A DNA stretch of 35,122 nt from NCBI RefSeq assembly GCF_016107575.1, contig NZ_JABAST010000031.1:1-35122 (forward strand), given 5' to 3'. A program made the position numbers and the translations under genes. The notes beneath the pieces are model-generated. The model ran no database searches and was not told where the DNA came from. It saw nothing but the letters and a program-made list of their open reading frames with translations. Numbering within the stretch: position 1 is the stretch's first letter; each line of letters opens with the position of its first letter. Shown piece by piece: positions 27,245-35,122 of the stretch. The stretch comes from Psychrobacter faecalis (GTDB taxonomy: Bacteria; Pseudomonadota; Gammaproteobacteria; Pseudomonadales; Moraxellaceae).

Positions 27245-28129
27245 ATGAAGTGGCAAGACAGACGTGGCAGCTCGAATGTGCGCACCACCAGTGGCGGCGG
27301 CAAAATGATTGGTGGCGGTATCGGCGGTATTATCATTGCTGGTATTTTATGGCTGGTGTTTGGAGTCAATCCGATGACCGCCTTGCAAACGGGGCAAGTG
27401 ATTACGGGTGGCGGCAATACTTCTACCCAGCCTGCTACTAGCGACGACCGTGATACTCGCTTTGTAAAAGTTGTATTGGCGGATACGGAAGAAGTTTGGC
27501 ATCAGATATTTAACGAGGCGGGGAGTACTTATAAAGAGCCATCATTGATTTTATTTAATGGACAGGTCAGCTCAGCTTGCGGCAGTGCCAGCGCCGCCAC
27601 AGGGCCTTTTTATTGCCCAGGCGATCAGACGGTGTATTTGGATACGTCGTTCTTTGTAGAAATGCGTCAAAGTTTAGGCATTACTGGCGATGAACAAGGC
27701 TCAGGGGATAGCGAAAATCAAGGTAAAGCGGGAGATTTTGCGCAAGCCTATGTCATCTCTCATGAGGTCGGTCACCACGTGCAGACTTTGCTTGGTATTA
27801 CTCAGCAAGTCAATGAAGCCAGTCGTCAAGTAACACGCGCGCAGGCTAACAAGTTATCCGTCATGCAAGAGTTACAAGCCGATTGTTTTGCAGGCGTCTG
27901 GGCGCAGCGCAATCAGGAGCGCGTACAGTTCTTAGAAGCGGGCGATATTGATGAAGCTATCAATGCAGCCAGTCAAATCGGTGATGACCGTTTAGCGCGT
28001 GCCGGCGGCGGCGCTGTGGTACCCGATAACTTCACTCATGGCACCAGTCAACAGCGAGTGCAGTGGTTTACCCGTGGTTTAGAGAGCGGTAATGTGCAAG
28101 CATGCGATACTTTTAGCGGCGCGCTATAG
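27245..28129 (+). CDS. YpfJ-type neutral zinc metallopeptidase
   Basis: The 294-residue protein belongs to the YpfJ/KPN_02809 family of zinc proteins. It has an N-terminal segment MKWQDRRGSSNVRTT and a Gly-rich membrane anchor (about 21-42). A periplasmic domain then carries the zinc motif HEVGHH (173-178) and a downstream LQADCFAGVWA segment where the third ligand is expected. The active motif is intact. The substrate is unknown. ATG 27245 is preceded by TTAGGAG. It is a single-gene unit followed by a strong terminator. Confidence 0.92.
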   Translation: MKWQDRRGSSNVRTTSGGGKMIGGGIGGIIIAGILWLVFGVNPMTALQTGQVITGGGNTSTQPATSDDRDTRFVKVVLADTEEVWHQIFNEAGSTYKEPSLILFNGQVSSACGSASAATGPFYCPGDQTVYLDTSFFVEMRQSLGITGDEQGSGDSENQGKAGDFAQAYVISHEVGHHVQTLLGITQQVNEASRQVTRAQANKLSVMQELQADCFAGVWAQRNQERVQFLEAGDIDEAINAASQIGDDRLARAGGGAVVPDNFTHGTSQQRVQWFTRGLESGNVQACDTFSGAL

Positions 28130-28200
28130 AGTTTAGTGGTACGTTATAAAGTTCGTGTTGCGTTATAGGAGTATTTAGGTTTTGCTTACCCTATAAACGT

Positions 28201-28233
28201 AAAAAAGCCTGCAAATCCATTGCAGGCTTTTTT
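28201..28233 (+). terminator. terminator after the zinc metallopeptidase gene
   Basis: A perfect 14-bp stem, AAAAAAGCCTGCAA (28201-28214) with TTGCAGGCTTTTTT (28220-28233), has a 5-nt loop and ends in T residues. It lies 72 bp past the stop codon and could also terminate transcripts from the convergent lipoprotein gene. Confidence 0.92.
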
Positions 28234-28331
28234 CTTGCTAACTTTTTAATAGTCAGCTATCTTTTTAAAAGACTCATATAATCCATCATCTTAATTAAGA
28301 TAATGATTTAAACATAGCTAACGAATAGTGA

Positions 28332-28577
28332 TTAACGAGTTTGGTCAAGGATATAAGCACCTGCGCCGCCGATTGCTGCGCCGCCGATTGCACCGCGAGC
28401 GATGTCTTTACTATTGCCGCCACTTTTAAGAAGTGCGCCAGCCGCTGCACCAGCAGTTGCGCCTTTAGCAGTGTTGCTCAAGCCGCTGTTATAACCATAA
28501 CCATTGTTAGCACAACCGCCCATCATCAAAGCTGAGCTTGCAATCGCAGTTAGTGCAAAAGTTTTAGCAAATTTCAT
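28332..28577 (-). CDS. glycine-zipper outer-membrane-type lipoprotein
   Basis: The 81-residue product is a small lipoprotein. The signal peptide ends in LMMGGC with Cys22 as the lipidation site. The mature part contains a glycine-zipper run (TAKGATAGAAAGALLKSGG, then IARGAIGGAAIGGAGAYIL), as in OsmB- and SlyB-type lipoproteins. Two such Gly/Ala-rich helices could insert or pack in a membrane. The function is unknown. The start is ATG 28577, with AGGTGAT just upstream; the longer frame to 28676 lacks a signal. It lies downstream of rho but is separated from it by a terminator. Confidence 0.87.
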   Translation of the reverse strand: MKFAKTFALTAIASSALMMGGCANNGYGYNSGLSNTAKGATAGAAAGALLKSGGNSKDIARGAIGGAAIGGAGAYILDQTR

Positions 28578-28870
28578 GGTATCACCTATTAAGTTGTCAA
28601 ATTTGAAATCCAATATACAGGATGTATCTAAATATGTCTGTACTACTTTTAATAATAGCTTGTTTGTCTCTATCAAGCCGTAGTAGAAACGCTAAGCTTT
28701 GCAAATATACGGTAAATTATGTTACTTCGCTGTATCATTGGTAGGGGTTTTGCTTATAGTTATTGTATTTATAATGATAGTCCGCTAACTGTTTTTTGCA
28801 ATTGCGTAATTGCAAAACCAAAAAGACCACATAAAGTGGCCTTTTTTAATCTAGCAATCTAGCTAACGAT
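28578..28870. other. spacer between rho and the glycine-zipper lipoprotein
   Basis: This 293-bp stretch holds the rho terminator (listed separately) and a 10-bp hairpin, TTTTGCAATT (28794-28803) with AATTGCAAAA (28808-28817), immediately beyond it. The remainder is AT-rich and is the likely promoter region of the lipoprotein gene. I see no gene. Confidence 0.5.
28820..28846 (-). terminator. rho gene terminator
   Basis: On the minus strand, AAAAAGGCCAC pairs with GTGGTCTTTTT around a 5-nt loop, with one G-U pair in the RNA. In plus-strand RNA the same position would be an A-C mismatch, which favours use by the rho transcript. Confidence 0.8.
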
Positions 28871-30139
28871 CTAATTTTGTGATTTACGTTTCATTTGCTC
28901 AAAGAATTCATCGTTGGTTTTGGCTTCTTTTAAACGATCAAGCAAAAACTCAGTCGCTTGGACACCATCCATCGGTTGTAACAGTTTACGCAATATCCAA
29001 ACTTTACGTAGTTTATCTTCATCAAGTAGGCGCTCTTCGCGGCGGGTGCCAGATTTTTTGATATTAATCGCAGGGAAGACGCGTTTTTCGGCCAAGTCAC
29101 GCTCAAGGGTGATTTCTTGGTTACCCGTGCCTTTAAACTCTTCAAAGATAACACTGTCCATTTTACTACCGGTATCAATCAAGGCACTGGCAATAATGGT
29201 TAAGCTGCCGCCTTCTTCGACGTTACGCGCCGCGCCGAAAAAGCGTTTTGGACGTTCTAACGCGTTGGCATCCAAACCACCGGTCAATACTTTACCCGAT
29301 GATGGGATGACGGTGTTGTAAGCACGGGCAAGACGGGTGATAGAATCAAGTAAAATGACCACGTCTTGCTTATGTTCGACCAGACGTTTGGCTTTTTCGA
29401 TGACCATTTCGGCGACTTGAACATGACGCTGCGGGGGCTCATCAAAGGTTGAGGCAACGACTTCGCCGCGCACGGTGCGCTCCATTTCGGTTACTTCTTC
29501 TGGACGCTCATCAATGAGCAAGACGATAAGGTAGCATTCAGGATTATTACGGGTGATAGACTGAGCAATAGATTGCAAGAGCATGGTTTTACCGGCTTTT
29601 GGCGGTGCAACGATAATCGAGCGCTGTCCTTTACCAATCGGGGCAATCAGGTCGATGATACGACCAGTCAAATCTTCAGTGGTGCCATTACCAAGCTCTA
29701 GCTTTAATTGCTCAGTTGGAAATAATGGCGTTAAGTTCTCAAAAATCAGCTTATGACGCGAGCGATCTGGGGTATCAAAGTTGATTTCGCCAACCTTTAG
29801 TAGCGCAAAATAACGCTCAGAATCCTTTGGCGGACGAATGGTGCCCGCGATACTGTCGCCTGTCTTGAGACTAAAACGGCGAATTTGGCTCGGACTGACA
29901 TAAATGTCGTCAGGACCTGCTAAATAAGAGCCCTCTGATGAGCGTAAAAAGCCAAAACCATCAGGAAGTACCTCAAGCACGCCATCGCCGTAGATGGCTT
30001 CGCCGTTACGGGCATGGGTTTTTAAGATAGCAAAGATAATGTCTTGTTTACGGCTACGCGCCATATTATCAAGGCCCATTTCTTTGGCGATGGCCAATAG
30101 CTCAGCGATTGATTTTTTCTTTAGTTCAGTAAGATTCAT
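28871..30139 (-). CDS. rho: transcription termination factor Rho
   Basis: Rho is a hexameric RNA-dependent ATPase that terminates transcription at unstructured C-rich RNA. The 422-residue length is normal. The N-terminal helical domain (1-47) precedes the cold-shock-like RNA-binding fold (about 50-120, [15 protein letters not shown]). The P-loop is APPKAGKT (178-185), followed by [13 protein letters not shown] (Walker B-type region) and the Q- and R-loop region with [12 protein letters not shown] 30139 opens [15 protein letters not shown], the family start. It follows trxA on the same strand, a common order, but with a 570-bp gap that holds a terminator. Confidence 0.98.
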   Translation of the reverse strand: MNLTELKKKSIAELLAIAKEMGLDNMARSRKQDIIFAILKTHARNGEAIYGDGVLEVLPDGFGFLRSSEGSYLAGPDDIYVSPSQIRRFSLKTGDSIAGTIRPPKDSERYFALLKVGEINFDTPDRSRHKLIFENLTPLFPTEQLKLELGNGTTEDLTGRIIDLIAPIGKGQRSIIVAPPKAGKTMLLQSIAQSITRNNPECYLIVLLIDERPEEVTEMERTVRGEVVASTFDEPPQRHVQVAEMVIEKAKRLVEHKQDVVILLDSITRLARAYNTVIPSSGKVLTGGLDANALERPKRFFGAARNVEEGGSLTIIASALIDTGSKMDSVIFEEFKGTGNQEITLERDLAEKRVFPAINIKKSGTRREERLLDEDKLRKVWILRKLLQPMDGVQATEFLLDRLKEAKTNDEFFEQMKRKSQN

Positions 30140-30558
30140 AGATAGGTCATTAGCAGTTGATCAGATGAGAGATGCCATTAGCAGCACAAATCACGACAAG
30201 GATTAAACAAAGGGTGTAGGGCGATAGAGGGTATATACACAGGGCTTGGGGTTTATGTAGGATTTGTTTTACATGCCAGCTTATAAGCGCCTTGCAAGAC
30301 AGTCAGGTACGTTTATAAAAAGTGAAGATAAAGAAGTCTACATAAGAGTCTGCGTCAAAAACTCAATATCAGTAATTGTGTTTAGTCATTGCGTTCAGTA
30401 GTGGTGTTTTATAATGACGATTGTGTTTTTGTTGATAAACACGAGGAGAATAGCGACAAGACACTTAGGAAAATGATTAGTTTTCTCTTGTCAGCAGACT
30501 ATACGGCGTTCAAGACAGCCTTGTCAATAATTTTTGCCAAAAAAGCTATAATATCCAG

Positions 30559-30615
30559 CTTTTTGCTCAGAAAAGCAGCAAAAAAGCCATTAGCTCAAAA
30601 AGATAATGGCTTTTT
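30559..30615 (+). ncRNA. possible short RNA, weak evidence
   Basis: A TATAAT (30547-30552) stands about 7 bp before this stretch, and the stretch ends in a strong terminator hairpin with a T-run. The intervening DNA can form a second hairpin (GCTTTTTGC near 30558 with GCAAAAAAGC near 30577, one bulge). There is no good -35 at normal spacing; TTGTCA is 20 bp away. The terminator is explained equally well by trxA on the other strand. Confidence 0.2.
30581..30615. terminator. terminator after trxA
   Basis: AAAAAGCCATTA (30581-30592) pairs perfectly with TAATGGCTTTTT (30604-30615) around an 11-nt loop. Both strands have T-runs. It lies about 100 bp beyond the trxA stop on the minus strand. Confidence 0.85.
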
Positions 30616-30712
30616 CAATACGAACTTTATAAACAGCATAGCGCATTCTTTAGAAACGCTATTTTTAACAAACGCCTTTTAGCGATTATTAATTGGCATT
30701 TATTAACCGTAT

Positions 30713-31039
30713 TTATAGATGTTTATCTAATACTTTAGCAAGTTCAGCTTTTGGCTGTAAGCCCATGACTGAATCGACTTTTTCGCCATCTTTAAAAACA
30801 AATAGTGTCGGGATGTTGCGGATACCAAAACGGCTCGCTGCTTGCGGGTTGTTATCGACGTCGACTTTAACGATTTTAACTTTACCTTGGTACTCGCTCG
30901 CCAAATCTTCTAAAATAGGCGCGATGGCTTTACAGGGACCACACCAAGTTGCCCAAAAGTCTACTAGGACTGGCATATCAGATTGTAGGACGTCTTGGTC
31001 GAAGTTTGCATCAGTGGTATTAACAATAAGGTCTGACAT
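30713..31039 (-). CDS. trxA: thioredoxin
   Basis: Thioredoxin reduces disulfides in the cytoplasm, for example in ribonucleotide reductase. The 108-residue protein has the exact active site WCGPC (32-36) within VDFWATWCGPCKAIAP, and the cis-proline loop RNIPTLFVFKDGE. The length and the start MSDLIVNTTDANFDQDVL are typical of TrxA. ATG 31039 follows AAGAGAGA. It lies upstream of rho on the same strand. Confidence 0.98.
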   Translation of the reverse strand: MSDLIVNTTDANFDQDVLQSDMPVLVDFWATWCGPCKAIAPILEDLASEYQGKVKIVKVDVDNNPQAASRFGIRNIPTLFVFKDGEKVDSVMGLQPKAELAKVLDKHL

Positions 31040-31149
31040 AATTTATCTCTCTTGTTTTATTATTTCTATCACCAGTCATCATACAATACGGCTGTCATAT
31101 TCGAGCGATGAGTGGTTAAAGAATGGTTGGGAGGTGGTGAAAATCTGCC

Positions 31150-31155
31150 ATTATA
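31150..31155 (-). promoter_or_regulatory. candidate -10 of the trxA promoter
   Basis: On the minus strand the hexamer TATAAT is perfect; the -35 is weak (CCAACT at 17 bp). The leader would be about 105 nt. The rest of the 371-bp gap to the rluA-type gene (31040-31410) shows nothing else definable. Confidence 0.5.
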
Positions 31156-31410
31156 TTAACATGTTTGCTCAAAGTTGGCAGATGCAGGCGGGTTAAATTG
31201 TTTAACAATTACTATTAGCACAATAAATCGACACATAATGACACAGGTTATGTTTTATCTGTCACCCTAATCTCTTGCGGGTATTATTCTACATCTAGCA
31301 TGTTTACCGTGTAGCGCCGTTAATATTTCTAAACCCTAATATCATTTATTGCCTTATTAGAATAATCTATTTTTAAACCACCAACCTTTTGATATAAGTA
31401 GCCCATTTTT

Positions 31411-32124
31411 ATGCCTTTTACCGATGAAGCAATAGATGCCTTAAACGCTCAAGAAAATGCCTATCCTCTTGCGTTTTTTCAAAAATTTGCCCAAGACATT
31501 ACCGTCTATGAAGACGATGACATTTGGGTTGTTGATAAGCCCGCCGGACTGTTAAGCGTCGATGGTAAAAGCCTTAAGGTGAGTTTGTTGGCACGACTTG
31601 AGCGCGCCAATCCGGCGGTAAAATTGATTCATCGTCTAGATATGGATACTTCAGGGCTACTAATTTTTGCCAAAAATGCCGCCGCGCAAAGCCATATTAG
31701 TAAGCAATTCATCGACCGGCTGCCACAAAAAAGCTATCAAGCGCGCGTCTTTGGGGAGTGGCAGCATGTCGGTGCCAAAGGCGAGATATCAGTGCCAGTG
31801 CGCTATGAGCCCACGACCAAACCGCGGCATATCGTTGACCATAATTGGTCAAAGCATGCGTTGACACTGTATGAAGTATTGGCGCATGAAGAATGCAACG
31901 GTCAGGCCGTCACGCGCGTGCTGTTAAAGCCTGTGACCGGACGCAGTCATCAGCTGCGCGTGCATATGGTGCACGTCGGTCATGTGATGATTGGCGACCC
32001 AATTTATGCCGAAGGTGACGCCTTAACGATTGCGCCGAGGCTGAATTTACATGCCCAGCAATTGCGCCTAAAACATCCGACCCTTGGTGCGTGGATGGAT
32101 TGGGAAAGTCCATGCCCTTTTTAG
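31411..32124 (+). CDS. rluA: RluA-type pseudouridine synthase
   Basis: Pseudouridine synthases of the RluA family isomerise uridine in rRNA or tRNA; RluA itself acts on 23S U746 and tRNA U32. The 237-residue protein has the catalytic HRLDMDTSG (74-82, Asp77 nucleophile). The C-terminal segments VTRVLLKPVTGRSHQLRVHM and VMIGDPIYAEG followed by IAPRLNLHA match RluA more closely than RluC or RluD. No S4 domain is seen at the N-terminus, also as in RluA. ATG 31411 is a plausible start though its ribosome site is poor. The next gene begins 84 bp downstream. Confidence 0.88.
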   Translation: MPFTDEAIDALNAQENAYPLAFFQKFAQDITVYEDDDIWVVDKPAGLLSVDGKSLKVSLLARLERANPAVKLIHRLDMDTSGLLIFAKNAAAQSHISKQFIDRLPQKSYQARVFGEWQHVGAKGEISVPVRYEPTTKPRHIVDHNWSKHALTLYEVLAHEECNGQAVTRVLLKPVTGRSHQLRVHMVHVGHVMIGDPIYAEGDALTIAPRLNLHAQQLRLKHPTLGAWMDWESPCPF

Positions 32125-32208
32125 CCATTCCTCTTTAACAAACTTTTTTAATCAGCCCATTTTAAATAGCTTTTTTTAAATCAATCATGCAAAAACAAGG
32201 ATCGTATT

Positions 32209-33834
32209 ATGCTTGATATCAATACCGCTAAACAGACGCTTAAACAGCGCTTTAAACCTAAATCATCGTCATCAAAGACGCCCGTCGATTGTGAAGTACT
32301 TATCATCGGCGCTGGTATTGCCGGTATCGGTATGGCATGTCGATTGCAGCAGCAAAAGCATAAAGCGCTGTTTGGGCAAAAAAGCTCGAGTCGCTTAAAA
32401 CAGCGAGCAACAAGAAAGCGGCAAAAAACTAGCCAGCGCTTTATGGTATTAGAAAAACGCGCGGATTTGGGCGGTACGTGGGATTTGTTTACTTATCCTG
32501 GTATTCGTTCCGACTCTGATGCTTTGACCTTTGGCTATAGCTTTCGTCCGTGGTTGGACCATCGAGTATTGGCAAAAGGCGGTGATATTAAAAACTATAT
32601 TGCTGATACGGCGCGCGATTTTGGTATCACTGAACATATCCGCTATCAGCATGAGGTGCAGCAACTGTCTTGGTCAAGCCATAACCAACAGTGGACGGCA
32701 ACGGTAAAAAACCATGTAAGCGGCGAGGTATTTGCCTTAACGGCAAAGTTTGTCGTCGGTGCTACAGGCTACTATGATTATGAGCAAGGTTATCGTCCTA
32801 TTTTTGAAAACGAAGCAGATTTCCAAGGTGAAATCATTCATCCGCAGCATTGGCAAAATGTGAATTATGACGATAAAAAAGTCGTCATAATCGGCAGTGG
32901 GGCGACAGCGATGACGCTATTGCCTGCCATGGTCGATGAAGCGGGCGAGCAATGCGCGCAGCACGTTACTATGCTACAACGCTCGCCAACCTATGTGGCA
33001 AGTGTGCCGGGCGATGATTATGCGCTTGATTGGCTGGCAGGTAAATTTTCGCCGTTATCAAAAACGCAAGCTTATAAGCTACTGCGCGCGCGTAATGTGT
33101 TGATGCAACAAGGGACGTATCGAGCGGCGGTGTTTGCGCCCAAGGTGATAAAAGCCTTATTAAAACGTGGCGTGAAAACCGAGTTAAAGGGCAGCGGAGT
33201 TGATATTGCGCATTTTATGCCTACTTATAATCCGTGGGATGAGCGGCTTTGTGCGGTGCCAGACAGCGATTTGTTTAAGGCATTACATGGCAAGCGCGCT
33301 GCCGTCGTGACTGATCAAATCAGCCACTTTACCAAAACTGGCATCATGCTTGACTCTGGCAAACACCTTGACGCTGATATTGTTGTGACCGCAACGGGGC
33401 TAAAGCTGCAAATGCTTGGCGGCGCGAAACTATATATCGATGGACAGGCAATTGATATTGGCAAACGCATGACATATAAGGCGGTGATGATTGAAGGCGT
33501 GCCAAATATGGTGGCGCTATTTGGTTATACCAATGCGTCGTGGACGCTGAAAATCGATTTGGCTTGTCAGTATGTGCTGCGCTTGCTCAACCATATGCAT
33601 AAGCACGGTTATCAGGTGGCAGTGCCACACGCAAAAACTGCGCATAGCGAGGCGCATACGCAGCCAGATACGGTCATGGGCGCGCTATCGGCAGGCTACG
33701 TGCAGCGCGCGCAACACGAATTACCGAAACAAGGCGATGTTTATCCTTGGCGGGTGACCAATAATTATCTGAGTGACCGCGTGATGCTTAAATACCGTAA
33801 AGTAAAAGACGATTGGTTACGCTTTAGTCGTTAA
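32209..33834 (+). CDS. Baeyer-Villiger-type flavin-containing monooxygenase
   Basis: Class B flavoprotein monooxygenases use FAD and NADPH to insert oxygen into ketones or soft nucleophiles. The 541-residue protein has the FAD Rossmann motif GAGIAG (34-39), the GGTWDLFTYPGIRSDSD segment, the fingerprint F-x-G-x3-H-x3-W (FQGEIIHPQHW, residues 205-215) that marks Baeyer-Villiger and related enzymes, and the NADPH motif GSGATA that follows. The substrate cannot be told. A basic stretch of about 28 residues (roughly 50-77) breaks the first Rossmann fold. ATG 32209 follows AAGGATCG. It is 84 bp after the rluA-type gene, possibly in one transcript. Confidence 0.88.
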   Translation: MLDINTAKQTLKQRFKPKSSSSKTPVDCEVLIIGAGIAGIGMACRLQQQKHKALFGQKSSSRLKQRATRKRQKTSQRFMVLEKRADLGGTWDLFTYPGIRSDSDALTFGYSFRPWLDHRVLAKGGDIKNYIADTARDFGITEHIRYQHEVQQLSWSSHNQQWTATVKNHVSGEVFALTAKFVVGATGYYDYEQGYRPIFENEADFQGEIIHPQHWQNVNYDDKKVVIIGSGATAMTLLPAMVDEAGEQCAQHVTMLQRSPTYVASVPGDDYALDWLAGKFSPLSKTQAYKLLRARNVLMQQGTYRAAVFAPKVIKALLKRGVKTELKGSGVDIAHFMPTYNPWDERLCAVPDSDLFKALHGKRAAVVTDQISHFTKTGIMLDSGKHLDADIVVTATGLKLQMLGGAKLYIDGQAIDIGKRMTYKAVMIEGVPNMVALFGYTNASWTLKIDLACQYVLRLLNHMHKHGYQVAVPHAKTAHSEAHTQPDTVMGALSAGYVQRAQHELPKQGDVYPWRVTNNYLSDRVMLKYRKVKDDWLRFSR

Positions 33835-33854
33835 GTGTTATTAGTGGTTGTCTT

Positions 33855-34790
33855 TTAATGCTTATCGATAAATTCTGAGACTTGTTTGCTTAAGATTTGC
33901 CACAAGGTTTCTTGCGCACTTTTGCTGCCCCAGGCGTTATGCGGACTAAATATCACCCGCGGATGCTTAGCAAGGGTTAATAAAGGGTCGTCTTTGACAA
34001 TCGGCTCTTGCTCAAATACATCGGTGGCATAACCAATAATTTGCTCGTTGTTAATGGCATCGGTCAGCGCTTGGCTATCGACAATACCGCCGCGGGCGAC
34101 ATTGACAATCAGTGGCTGTTTAGCCATTTTTGCTAAGGTGTCTTTATTAATTAAGTGCTGGGTTTGCTCGTTTAATGGACAATGTAAGCTCAGTACATCA
34201 GACTGCGCCAGTACCTCATCGAACGCCGTATAATCCTCATTACGCGGCGCACGCCCTTGATGCTCCGCCCACAATACTGTCATGCCAAAAGCGCGGGCGA
34301 TGTCGGTGACGCGTTTACCGATAGTGCCAACACCAATAATACCAAGCGTCTTATCTTCCAAATCTATCAGCGGAATATCGAGCAAGCAGAAATTACCGTT
34401 ATCTTGCCACGTACCGTCCGCAACTTTTTCATGATAATGGATGCCTGCGCGCATGGCCGTTAGCATCAGCATAAAGGTATGCTCGGGCACGCTTTTGACC
34501 GCGTAACCAGCGACGTTATATAGCGCAACATTGTGCTTAGCACAGGTATCTTGATCGACGTTGTTCATACCTGTGGCGGTCAGTTGGATAAGCTTAAGCT
34601 TAGGCAGATTGGCAATGACGTCAGCGCTGATTTGGACTTTATTGGTAAAGATAATATCGGCATTTTGACAGCGCTCAATAATCAGCTCTTGAGGTGTATC
34701 GTCGTAAGTAATGTAGTCAGTCACGCCAGCAGGTGCTGGTAAGTCGACATTGTCAGAAAAAGTACCCTTGTCTAAAAAAACCGCTTGCAT
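33855..34790 (-). CDS. D-isomer-specific 2-hydroxyacid dehydrogenase
   Basis: The family reduces 2-oxoacids or hydroxypyruvate with NAD(P)H. The 311-residue protein has the dinucleotide motif GVGTIG (153-158) and the catalytic Arg233 (VARGGIVD), Glu262 (DVFEQEP) and His284 (SPHNAW). All three catalytic residues are present. The residue after the second beta strand is Glu-His (WAEHQGR), so the NAD versus NADP choice is open. The SPHNAW ending resembles hydroxypyruvate/glycerate dehydrogenases, but I do not assign the substrate. ATG 34790 has AAGGAAA upstream. An IS1-family end lies only 27 bp upstream, so its natural promoter was probably displaced. Confidence 0.9.
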   Translation of the reverse strand: MQAVFLDKGTFSDNVDLPAPAGVTDYITYDDTPQELIIERCQNADIIFTNKVQISADVIANLPKLKLIQLTATGMNNVDQDTCAKHNVALYNVAGYAVKSVPEHTFMLMLTAMRAGIHYHEKVADGTWQDNGNFCLLDIPLIDLEDKTLGIIGVGTIGKRVTDIARAFGMTVLWAEHQGRAPRNEDYTAFDEVLAQSDVLSLHCPLNEQTQHLINKDTLAKMAKQPLIVNVARGGIVDSQALTDAINNEQIIGYATDVFEQEPIVKDDPLLTLAKHPRVIFSPHNAWGSKSAQETLWQILSKQVSEFIDKH

Positions 34791-34817
34791 GATGTTTCCT
34801 TATCTCATTGTTATTTT

Positions 34818-35068
34818 GGTGGTGTTCTAAAAAGTATGCTGGCATCAGACATAGCCATAATTGACATAGAAGAATACCAAATCAAACACCTTAAAGTGGT
34901 TATCAAACTTCTTTGAGAAGCAGCAGGTCTTTCGAACGGCTCGTCGCAATCGGTGTCTAAGGCGACAGTTATTACCTTCTATGCCTACCGTATGCTGCTT
35001 GCCGATTTGTTTCTTGTCAGGCTTGAATGCGGTTATAAAGCTATCCCAGTTATCCATGCTAATAGAAC
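34818..35068 (-). mobile_element. 3' part of an IS1-family insertion sequence
   Basis: The element spans the transposase tail and a proposed outer end at 34818, where the plus strand reads GGTGGTGTTCTAAAAAG. IS1 ends commonly begin GGT. Only 27 bp separate this end from the ATG of the dehydrogenase gene. The other end is off the window. Confidence 0.6.
34845..35068 (-). pseudogene. IS1-family transposase, C-terminal part
   Basis: The minus-strand frame ends at TGA 34845 and gives the tail of an IS1-type transposase: DNWDSFITAF, then KQHTVGIEGNNCRLRHRLRR and KTCCFSKKFDNHFKVFDLVF. These match the C-terminal catalytic end of IS1-family InsB-like proteins, including the DxW and SKK motifs near the final acidic residue. 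The frame continues upstream only to about 35068, where an in-frame TAG appears in apparently foreign sequence. The gene therefore looks interrupted. Confidence 0.75.
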
Positions 35069-35122
35069 TGAACCGCCCCGACTATATCGGAGACTTGATT
35101 GCTTGAGTCAGGCAGCTTTGTC
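35069..35122 (+). mobile_element. possible end of another insertion sequence, IS3-like
   Basis: From 35069 the sequence TGAACCGCCCCG and on resembles IS3-family terminal inverted repeats as I remember them, which start TGA and are GC-rich. It begins exactly where the IS1-family frame breaks. Only 54 bp are in the window, so the family and even the insertion itself remain uncertain. Confidence 0.35.

Larger units (their letters stand above)
30140..30712. other. 573-bp trxA-rho spacer
   Basis: Between trxA and rho the DNA contains a bidirectional terminator (30581-30615) and a possible short plus-strand RNA just before it. It must also contain the rho promoter and probably a long leader, since Rho is usually autoregulated. 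A plus-strand open frame at 30389-30682 begins with TTG, has no ribosome site and spans the terminator, so I do not call it. Confidence 0.5.

Noticed and set aside
28578..28676. Upstream extension of the glycine-zipper lipoprotein
   Set aside because: The signal peptide and lipobox require the ATG at 28577, which also has a good ribosome site.
30389..30682. 97-residue plus-strand open frame between trxA and rho
   Set aside because: It begins with TTG, lacks a ribosome site, has no recognisable family, and runs across a strong terminator hairpin.

Overview
The window reads as chromosome from a Moraxellaceae bacterium, most probably Psychrobacter. This rests on the protein sequences, the moderately AT-rich DNA with short A/T-rich intergenic gaps, a DUF3360 transporter, and the hisIE-tatABC and rpmI-rplT-pheS-pheT-ihfA gene orders. 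Genus is an inference from recognised families, not a database result. Almost everything is core housekeeping, and most genes carry intact family motifs.

Layout, left to right. Positions 1-150 hold the 3' end of a transposase gene (IS982-like). Then come rpsP-rimM-trmD-rplS (ribosomal protein S16, 16S maturation, tRNA m1G37 methylation, ribosomal protein L19), closed by a strong terminator. A hotdog-fold thioesterase-like gene, a DUF3360 membrane transporter and uvrC follow. A minus-strand lgt-thyA-folA cluster converges on uvrC over a shared terminator. Next are a MuiA-like DUF4139 exported protein, an NRDE (TANGO2-like) protein, rppH, a yhfA-like OsmC gene with a MAPEG gene, dusC and a UvrD-like helicase.

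The hisIE-tatA-tatB-tatC block (minus) stands divergent from rpmI-rplT, pheS-pheT and ihfA (plus), with back-to-back promoters at about 20.88-20.99 kb. The infC gene that often precedes rpmI is not present. Then come an acidic Ala-rich lipoprotein, a YpfJ-type zinc metallopeptidase, a glycine-zipper lipoprotein, rho, trxA, an RluA-type pseudouridine synthase, a Baeyer-Villiger-type flavin monooxygenase and a D-2-hydroxyacid dehydrogenase. The right edge is mobile DNA: the 3' part of an IS1-family element ends 27 bp upstream of the dehydrogenase start, and is apparently interrupted by the end of another insertion sequence.

Functional themes are translation and RNA processing (rpsP, rimM, trmD, rplS, rpmI, rplT, pheST, dusC, rluA, rppH, rho), envelope biogenesis and export (lgt, tatABC, lipoproteins), folate/dTMP synthesis, DNA repair (uvrC, helicase, ihfA) and redox (trxA, monooxygenase, dehydrogenase).

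I did not find a new multi-gene system. The points most worth a second look are the nested insertion sequences beside the dehydrogenase, a perfect 25-bp tandem duplication in the presumed tatA leader, a direct repeat upstream of the DUF3360 gene, a basic insertion inside the FAD-binding fold of the monooxygenase, and a possible short RNA between trxA and rho.
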